64,000 nt of DNA, taken from assembly GCF_002095465.1 (NCBI RefSeq), contig NZ_MLFP01000008.1, positions 140,281 to 204,280 of the forward strand, given 5' to 3'. Positions 57,529-64,000 of the stretch are shown here, piece after piece. The DNA comes from Pantoea rodasii. GTDB taxonomy: Bacteria; Pseudomonadota; Gammaproteobacteria; Enterobacterales; Enterobacteriaceae. Positions within the stretch are counted from its first letter, which is position 1, and each line of letters begins with the position of its first letter. The notes under the pieces are model-generated. The model made no database searches, was not told where the DNA came from, and saw nothing but the letters and a program-made list of their open reading frames with translations. A program made the position numbers and the translations under genes.

Positions 57529-57843
57529 TCATGCCTGAAAAGCTCTTGAGCCTGAATGGGAAACTAGGGCATTTTGCTTGTAAGATTTAACCCTTGAAAG
57601 GGCAAAACGAATAACTTTAATCCAGTGCGGATCAGCGGAAATGATCAGAGAACGTTTAAGCGCGTTGTGTAAATCACTCCATGCAGAAACCCGATCTCTG
57701 GCATCACTACCAATCTCTGCGCTCAAATGCATAAGGACAGCATTTATGTCGGCTTTTATTTTTTGATACCTCTCTCCTGTTTGATACAGACAAGCCAGTC
57801 GCTTTATCTGAACCTCATATCTGCTCGCAGCTTCTGTGTTCAT
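57529..57843 (-). CDS. Hypothetical protein
   Basis: A 104-residue protein from ATG 57843 (MNTEAASRYEVQIKRLACLY), with GGAGG 5 bases upstream. Helical, with no membrane segment; ends basic (SRVKSYKQNALVSHSGSRAF). Not recognised. The strong ribosome binding site supports it. Confidence 0.6.
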   Translation of the reverse strand: MNTEAASRYEVQIKRLACLYQTGERYQKIKADINAVLMHLSAEIGSDARDRVSAWSDLHNALKRSLIISADPHWIKVIRFALSRVKSYKQNALVSHSGSRAFQA

Positions 57844-58814
57844 CTGTGCCTCCATCTGACTGAAGCGGGGAAGAAATGATGAGTATAGAATAATATTGTA
57901 ATATTAAAAATTAATCGACGAATCCTCTGTAGGCCTGCGATCGTCATCGTGACAACAGTGAGTACAGGTCGGCACCCTCAAAATACAGGTCGTAGCAGCA
58001 TTGATGATTGACGTTTCTCCTGATAAGACATAAGCATACCTAAGCTTAGTTCATTACAATCTCTGACTTTTTTGACTCTGTTCATACCTGCGCTTCGTTA
58101 ATAACCTGACGACACAAATCTGAATAAGTGAGAAGTCATACTATTTTTTCAGAATTAAGGATATTAAGTTGGTTCAGTCTGGGCATCCTGTCAGGTGCGG
58201 GTAACCGTAACGGTATCGGACAGAACTGCACGAGAGCACGGATCATTAATAAACGGAAAACGAAGCCTGAAAACGGTTAAAGCCGTTTTTTTGATGTGGC
58301 CATTAAGATGGTGTGTAACAAGGAAACCACCCCCGTTGGGTTCGACAGAGATAACCTGGGTTATGAAATTTTCATGAGAAGAAATATTACCGGAAAAAAA
58401 TTTACCGACCATGTCCCGGGGAAGAAAGTTACTATAGTTCATAACATAAAGTTTAAAATAGCAGGGAAAAGTATAGCTTAGTACACAAGTCAGTAAATGC
58501 ATCCTACTGCAGTGTTTTATGTCACATTTCCCCTCACAGTCAGTACTCCTATTGTCAGATTCCCGCCGGTGATGAAGGGATTATCTGCCCCTTCGCTTTA
58601 TAGCCGGTTTGTTTATTATTCATTTTTCATATCGTCATCAGGACGCAAGGTTATTAATCTGATGTAAAAAATGAATTTTTGGTGAAATTAGAGAGTTGCT
58701 ATGTTTTTTGTTCGTTAATCAGTACTGCATCATGGTTAATAATTTTATTCAGTCTACGCTGGTTATAATAAGTTCAGTTATACATTTATGACTTCAGTTC
58801 TGACGAGGAAAATA
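57844..58814. other. Stretch with a possible degenerate yciG-like tail
   Basis: A plus-strand frame near 58190-58278 reads GNRNGIGQNCTRARIINKRK and ends KTKPENG, weakly like the C terminus of the YciG protein at 49121 (GNFKNCPDRAREAG, SRRKPKPEA). A small terminator (AAACGG/CCGTTT plus T run, 58271-58292) overlaps its stop. No start is found. The rest is AT-rich promoter-like DNA before 58815. Confidence 0.3.
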
Positions 58815-59828
58815 ATGATGAATGAATCATGGGTTAATGAAGAAAAAACGTTACAGCGGCCTTCAAAAGGTCTCCCTCTCAAACGCATTTCCTGGAGTGC
58901 CGTTTTGGCAGGCGTAATAACAGCGCTGATCACACAAATTTTACTGGCACTCCTGGGCACGGCAATTGGGGCAACGGTAATCGATCCTTTGCAGGAGCAA
59001 AATCCACTGCATCATATTGGCAATGGCGCATTAATCTGGACCGGGATAAGTATGATTATTGCAATTGCCGCGGGCAGTTACATCGCGGGTCGCCTGGCTC
59101 AGCGTGAAGGTGCGCTTCATGGCCTGATGATGTTTGGTCTCACTACCCTGATAACCCTCTGGCTGGCTGTTTCTCTGACAACGGGTATTATCGGTGGGGC
59201 TTTCAATGTACTGGGATCTGGTGCCAGTGCTCTGGGTAAAGGTATTTCATCGGCAGCACCATCGATTACAAATCTGGCAAAAGATGAGCTCAGGGAAAAT
59301 AACATTAACCTCGACGAATTACAGAACGAATTGCAGACGACTCTTCGCCAGACAGGCAAGCCGGTGCTTCAGCCGGAGAAATTACAGAATGAAGCCGGTC
59401 AGGCGCTGAATGATGTTAAAAGTGAAGCGGATCGGGCTGTACAAAATCCTCAGAATACCGAGAGTGATATTGCTGGCTGGATTAAAGGTCTTATCAATCG
59501 TCATAGTGATACCTTACAGTCGGCCGATCGTGATGCTCTGAAAAATATCATCAAGGCACGTACAGGCAAGAGCGATCAGGAGGCAGATCAAATCGTTAGC
59601 CATGCTGCTGAAACGTATCAAAATGCCATGGTTCAATTCCAGAAACTGAAACAGGAAGCCGAACAGAAAGCCAGAGAACTTGCGCAGCAGGCTGCAGCCG
59701 CGACGGCTAAAGCCAGCTGGTTTGCCTTCTTCATGCTCTTAATCGAGGCGGTTCTGGCTGCTTTGTTAGGGAATATAGGAAGAAAAACTCAGCCCAGGCA
59801 AATCCTGAGTAATGAAAACCATCACTGA
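58815..59828 (+). CDS. Inner-membrane protein with coiled-coil middle (PhnA-like/TIGR04086-type N terminus)
   Basis: A 337-residue protein from ATG 58815 or the next ATG 58818, with GAGGAAAA upstream. N-terminal half: ISWSAVLAGVITALITQILL, then two further segments (ALIWTGISMIIAIAAGSYIA, GLMMFGLTTLITLWLAVSL). The middle (about 150-310) is a long charged helical region with heptads (LDELQNELQTTLRQTG, KLKQEAEQKARELAQQAAA). A last segment (WFAFFMLLIEAVLAALLGNI) ends it. The N-terminal part resembles a family annotated as PhnA-like or TIGR04086 membrane proteins. Role unknown; possibly envelope stress. Stands alone. Confidence 0.75.
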   Translation: MMNESWVNEEKTLQRPSKGLPLKRISWSAVLAGVITALITQILLALLGTAIGATVIDPLQEQNPLHHIGNGALIWTGISMIIAIAAGSYIAGRLAQREGALHGLMMFGLTTLITLWLAVSLTTGIIGGAFNVLGSGASALGKGISSAAPSITNLAKDELRENNINLDELQNELQTTLRQTGKPVLQPEKLQNEAGQALNDVKSEADRAVQNPQNTESDIAGWIKGLINRHSDTLQSADRDALKNIIKARTGKSDQEADQIVSHAAETYQNAMVQFQKLKQEAEQKARELAQQAAAATAKASWFAFFMLLIEAVLAALLGNIGRKTQPRQILSNENHH

Positions 59829-60393
59829 TAGTGACTCCTTAGAAAACTGATTTTCCGCAGACCATCCACGCATTCGGAGTAAGACGTTTATTAAGTGGCC
59901 TTAAGGCCAGGGACGGCATGTAAAGGATAGCCTGCGAGTCATTATCAAATAATTATGAGAAAATTCGTGTGGATTAAAATGACATAAGCGCTTTTAGTTA
60001 ATCATCTTGATCAAAAAACCAGTTATTGTGATGTCTTTCAACCGTTTTAATCACCCTGTCAGCTGAACAGATAATATGGTTTCTTCCCGCTCTCGTGACC
60101 ATGCAAGTTGCTTTGTAAGGAGCGACTTAGTCAGTATTGCGCTGAAGCTATACAATTGAAATGTGCATACGAATTTTATACAGAAATGAAAAAACGATTC
60201 AGGTCGTTTTGAACAAAGTTCCTCTGAAAGCTCTAGCTCCCTTTCAGAGATGATAATCATTGATAATTTCTGTGAGCTGCCCCCCCCATTTTTGATACAA
60301 CTGTCAATAAGTAGTCTCTTTTTTTGGACCCTGTGGCCCTGACCCCGAATATGATCCAGGCATAATCAGGAATAACCGGCTTCAGGTTGGTTG
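59829..60393. other. Intergenic stretch before the IS element
   Basis: No gene is supported. A TGAGCTGCCCCCCC sequence near 60274 looks like an IS3-family terminus and may be the outer end of the element at 60394-61490. Confidence 0.4.
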
Positions 60394-61490
60394 CTAATTC
60401 TGGCAACCGGCAGATTTTTCGGCGAGTTCGGATGGGGTCATCCAGCCCAGCGCAGAAAGGGGACGACTCTGGTTATAGTGTATGCGCCAGTCCTCGATTT
60501 TGCACCGAGCATCCTCCAGCGGCATAAACCAGTTCTCATTCAGGCACTCCTGCCGCAGCCTGCCGTTGAACCACTCTACCGTGGCATTATCCGTGGGCGT
60601 CCCTGGCCGGGAGAAGTCAATCCGGATATGCCGTTCGTACACCCACTTATCCAGCATTTTTCCGGCAAGTTCAGAGCCATTGTCTGTTTTCAATAGTTGC
60701 GGTAACGGACGTTTCAACGCAATGCTGTGCAGTATTTCAACCACTTCTGAAGAGCACAGGTTTCGGCCTACGCAGATCCCCAGACACTCACGCGTATAGA
60801 GATCGATTAGCGTCAGCAGGCGGAGCGGCGACCGTCAAACATCGCATCGGAAACAAAATCCATACCCCATACGTGATTGGGATACAGCCCCTGCGGCTGT
60901 GGCTGACGTTTCAGCGCGGATTTATTGCGGCGAGGGCGTTTAAGCCGGAGCGATAACCCCTGCTCGCGGTAAAGCCGGTAAATGCGCTTGTGATTATCGC
61001 GCCAGCCTTCCCGTTTCAGCATGCCATGGACCCTGCGGTAGCCATAGTGGACGCGGGTTTCGGTTATCTCCCTGATGCGCAGTCGCAGCGCGCTGTCATC
61101 TGCCGCAACGGAGCGGTACCGGAACGAACTGCGGCTGACCTGCAGCGCAAAGCAGACCTGTCTCTCACTGGCACCGTAGCGGGTCTGTAAGTCCCTGACC
61201 CATTCGCGCAGGCGTGCCAGCGTCAGCTCTTTTTTGCCAGCACGTCCTGTAACATGGCCTTGTCGAGGCTCAGATCGGCAGCCAACTTCTTCAGGCGAAG
61301 GTTTTCCTCTTCGAGCTGCCGCATATGCTTCAGTTCTGAAGGAGAAATCCCACCGTATTTTTTGCGCCAGGTATAAAACGTGGCGTCGGAGATACTCAGC
61401 TTGCGGCAGACTTCCGGCAAGGACGTACCCAGTTCAGCCTGCTTCAGGGCAAAGACAATCTGTCTGTTCGGTGAATCGTGATTTTTTCAT
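60394..61490 (-). mobile_element. Inactivated IS3-family insertion sequence
   Basis: On the minus strand OrfA starts at 61490 as MKKSRFTEQ, breaks by one extra base at about 61462, and continues as IVFALKQAELGTSLPEVCRK, SISDATFYTWRKKYGGISPS and a leucine-zipper-like tail to 61223. OrfB spans about 61240-60394, with HYGYRRVHGMLKREGW, NHVWGMDFVSDAMFDGR (first catalytic Asp), a missing base at about 60836, LLKTDNGSELAGKMLDKW (second Asp) and TDNATVEWFNGRLRQECLN (Glu), ending PSELAEKSAG. The DDE residues are present, but both frames are broken, so transposition is not expected. Similar in type to IS407/IS1222-group transposases. Exact ends not fixed. Confidence 0.85.
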
Positions 61491-62213
61491 CGGCACAACC
61501 TCCGCTCAGGGGAGTCATTATCATGCCGGAATTCTGTTTCTGAATGGAGCAGGATTTCGGGCCAAGGTCATTTCAGCGCGACAATTATTGTATTTCAATG
61601 TTGATCCTGAACATTTAAGAACCACCGTCGCTCACGATTCAACATAACATCCGTTATCACAACTCCCCGCGTATGTGCTATTTAATAATATCAGATAAAT
61701 ATCATTATGCGCCTTTAGACTATGCGGGCGAAAAAGAGTTATTATGAAATTCCGCTCCTCATAGAATTCACAATTATATTCACTCCGTCGTAAATAATGC
61801 GTCAAGAGCGTCTCTTTGCGCAGATAAAAGTGCGTTTTAAGCGCTACGACGCTGACACGGCTCTTATCGGTATTAACTGCCTCGTATTGAAGAGCCGCCA
61901 GCATGATTTACCATTTTTATATGACGGCTTATCCGATACGGATACCCTTTTACCTACCTCAGCGCGCTATGGCGTGACAGGACGGTTAAGCCTGGAAAAA
62001 AGCACTCTTTGAATATCTGCTCCCCGACTAGATCTCTGAGTGATCCTGTAAATTCTGGGGACGGCGCTTATGCTTTTTCCCTGCTTATTCAGATGGGTTC
62101 AGAGCCTGAATATTTTATCCGGATTTATATCAGGCCAGGGTTGAGATGGTCCGTAGTATTGACATAAAGCTTAAAAAATAAATCAAAATAATTTAACTGA
62201 CTCTGGGTGATTA
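61491..62213. other. Intergenic stretch upstream of the Ig-repeat protein
   Basis: Frames at 61632-61904 and 61797-62012 overlap on opposite strands and neither is supported. A TTGACA at 62159-62164 could be the -35 element of the next gene. Confidence 0.35.
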
Positions 62214-64000
62214 ATGGCGCGTTTTTGCTTCACAAGGCGGCTGTATGCAGTCCTGACTTGCGCGGGTTTACTGGCGTGCTCATTGCCTTCAGCGTATGCC
62301 CTTTCCAATGGATGTTCGGCCGTCAATGCCCTTTCGGGTTCGACGTCGCTCGCCTTTGGCACCAACCGGTATCCTGCATCAGATTTTGCCGCCGGCGACG
62401 CGTTGACGGTGAGCTTTACTGACAGCGGTGCGGCATATAACGGAGACTCGATGGGCTCCGACAGCCTCAGCGTTGCCCGATACAACCTCAGCAGTTTCCA
62501 GACTTATAACGCCGCCGACGCCACCAGTAATACCTCACAGACAATTACTCTCACCGTGCCGGCTGGAAGCCTTGAAGCAAACGGCATGGCCGTGCGGGCC
62601 ACGACATCGTACGGTCAGATAAGTAATTTGGTATTCAGCTGTACCAGTGCTTCGACTGCCTCAGGTGACGCCACGCTATCAGGACTTTCTCTATCGTCAG
62701 GCACGCTTTCACCTTCTTTCAGCACCTCAACCAGCAGTTACAGCGCCTCGGTTGACAGCAGCATTTCATCGGTCACGATCACGCCCGTTGTCACCGAAAG
62801 CCATGCCACCGTCACCGTTGACGGCACAGCGGTCGCGTCCGGCTCGGCATCCCAGCCAGTCATCCTGTCGTCCGGCAGCACGACCAGTATTTCCATCGTC
62901 GTCACGGCCCAGGACGGTACGACTCGCGCGTATACGCTCAGCGTCACGCGGGCGGAAGCTGCGCCTGTTTCCTCAGACAGCGCTGACACCGTAGCTGCCA
63001 ACAGCACGAACAACGTCATTCCGCTCTCTTTGAGCGGGGGGGCGGCTACAACGGTCGGGATCGTAACTGCCCCGGTCCACGGCAGCGCCCAGGTGAGCGG
63101 GACTGCGGTGTCCTATACTCCTGCGGCCGGTTACTCTGGCATTGACAGCTTTAGCTGGCGCGCGTCCAACAGTGGTGGCACATCTGCGGATGCCACCGTG
63201 TCACTGACCGTCAGTCCTCCCGCTCTGGCGGTTATGCCGGCAGCCGGCGTGCTGACGCCGGCCACCGTGGGCAACGCATGGTCACAAAACCTGACAGCCT
63301 CCGAAGGCACCTCGCCCTATGTCTGGTCCGGCACCGCGCTGCCGCCTGGGTTAGCGCTGGACGCATCAGCGGGTACGCTGTCCGGAACCGCCTCTTCGGC
63401 AGGCAGCTACAGCTTTCAGGTTACCGTGACGGATGCAAACGGCGCCACCGGCAGTGCCAGTTATACGCTTGTCGTTAGCGCCGCCTCGCCTGTGGCAAGC
63501 GACAGCACCGCCACCGTGGCCGCCAACAGCAGCAGCAATTCAATCCCGCTCAGCCTCTCCGGCGGCGCGGCGTCGTCGGTCAGCATCGTGAGCCTGCCGA
63601 CTCACGGCAGCCTGGCCGTCTCGGGCGTAGCGATTTCTTACACGCCGGCCACGGGCTATTCAGGCAGCGACGTTTTCTCCTATACCGCGACTAACGTCAG
63701 CGGAACCTCCGCCAGCGCCCACGTATCGCTTACCGTCACGCCAGTTCTGTTAACGCTGTCTCCCGGCAGTGGCGCACTGCCCGCGGCAACGGTGGGCAGC
63801 AGCTGGAGCCAGACGCTGACGGCATCGGGCGGCAGTACCCCCTATTCCTTCAGCGCCACGACCCTGCCCGCCGGGGTCACGCTGAACCCGGCAACCGGTG
63901 TCCTGACGGGAACGCCTTCCGCCTCGGGCAGCTATAGCTTCCAGGTCACCGTTACTGACAGCCTGAGCAACAGCGGCACGGCCAGCTACTCACCTGGCGG
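62214..64000 (+). CDS. Large secreted Ig-repeat surface protein (3'-truncated by window)
   Basis: An open frame from ATG 62214 to the window end, 595 residues so far with no stop. Residues 1-29 are a signal peptide (MARFCFTRRLYAVLTCAGLL, cleavage after SAYA). Next come a beta-rich domain (about 30-145) and a cadherin-like beta-sandwich (about 150-245, ATLSGLSLSSGTLSPSF to TTRAYTLSVTRA). A two-part repeat then occurs twice: an Ig-like unit (ANS-x-x-NxIPLSLSGGAA, HGS, YTPA-x-GYSG) at about 247-335 and 423-508, and a putative-Ig He_PIG unit (PATVGNAWSQNLTASEGTSP, SAGSYSFQVTVTD) at about 336-422 and 509-595. Such proteins are usually large adhesins or autotransporters; the missing C terminus would decide. 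GC-rich compared with the AT-rich DNA upstream. Likely role: attachment. Confidence 0.88.
   Translation, partial: MARFCFTRRLYAVLTCAGLLACSLPSAYALSNGCSAVNALSGSTSLAFGTNRYPASDFAAGDALTVSFTDSGAAYNGDSMGSDSLSVARYNLSSFQTYNAADATSNTSQTITLTVPAGSLEANGMAVRATTSYGQISNLVFSCTSASTASGDATLSGLSLSSGTLSPSFSTSTSSYSASVDSSISSVTITPVVTESHATVTVDGTAVASGSASQPVILSSGSTTSISIVVTAQDGTTRAYTLSVTRAEAAPVSSDSADTVAANSTNNVIPLSLSGGAATTVGIVTAPVHGSAQVSGTAVSYTPAAGYSGIDSFSWRASNSGGTSADATVSLTVSPPALAVMPAAGVLTPATVGNAWSQNLTASEGTSPYVWSGTALPPGLALDASAGTLSGTASSAGSYSFQVTVTDANGATGSASYTLVVSAASPVASDSTATVAANSSSNSIPLSLSGGAASSVSIVSLPTHGSLAVSGVAISYTPATGYSGSDVFSYTATNVSGTSASAHVSLTVTPVLLTLSPGSGALPAATVGSSWSQTLTASGGSTPYSFSATTLPAGVTLNPATGVLTGTPSASGSYSFQVTVTDSLSNSGTASYSPG

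Noticed and set aside
1..64000. CRISPR arrays, tRNA or rRNA genes, replication and partition genes
   Set aside because: I saw no regularly spaced repeats of CRISPR length, no cloverleaf with conserved arms, and no RepA/ParA-type motifs in any frame.

Overview
The window looks like an accessory replicon or genomic island of an enterobacterium. My best guess is Erwiniaceae (Pantoea/Erwinia-like), because nearly every recognisable protein has an enterobacterial relative: YgdI/YgdR lipoproteins, YciG, YcgZ-YmgA-AriR, BluF, DUF2913 and CheZ. The genus is an inference. No replication, partition, rRNA, tRNA or core housekeeping genes are seen. Gene density is low, with kilobases of apparently decayed DNA, IS3- and IS66-family remnants and many frameshifted genes.

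Layout. 0-12 kb: YgdI/R lipoproteins, a diguanylate cyclase, an orphan CheZ, a soluble PAS-PAS chemoreceptor like BdlA, an OhrR-type MarR regulator, and a membrane chemoreceptor translationally coupled to a small protein. 13.9-16.4 kb: a YmgA-like/AriR-like pair, a tiny acidic protein locus and an IS66 scar. 16.4-22.6 kb: a SIR2-domain protein (candidate phage defence), a serine/threonine-dehydratase-like enzyme, an IS3 remnant, a HigA-like HTH protein and a GNAT acetyltransferase. 23.3-34.9 kb: more YmgA/AriR-like small proteins, small membrane proteins, a DUF2913 protein and a CSS-motif EAL phosphodiesterase. 35-38.9 kb: mostly decayed, with a candidate sRNA. 38.9-47.6 kb: GAF-PAS-GGDEF-EAL, an HTH protein, DUF3606, a chemoreceptor, GAF-GGDEF-EAL and dCache-GGDEF. 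48-56.5 kb: yciG, the complete ycgZ-ymgA-ariR operon, bluF, and further members of the same small-protein families. 57.5-64 kb: a membrane protein, a broken IS3-family element, and the start of a large Ig-repeat surface protein that runs off the window.

How it fits together. Six c-di-GMP proteins, three chemoreceptors, a CheZ phosphatase, a YciG homologue, the BluF/YcgZ/YmgA/AriR module and at least nine extra YmgA/AriR-type loci all point to the motile-to-sessile decision. In E. coli the YcgZ/YmgA/AriR proteins act through the Rcs phosphorelay. The amplification of these connector proteins is the most striking feature of the window.

Caution. At least ten genes are broken by a single missing base, mostly inside short homopolymers, and adding one base restores a family-length protein in each. 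This may be real decay or homopolymer undercalling in the assembly. Such genes are listed as pseudogene with the full restored span.
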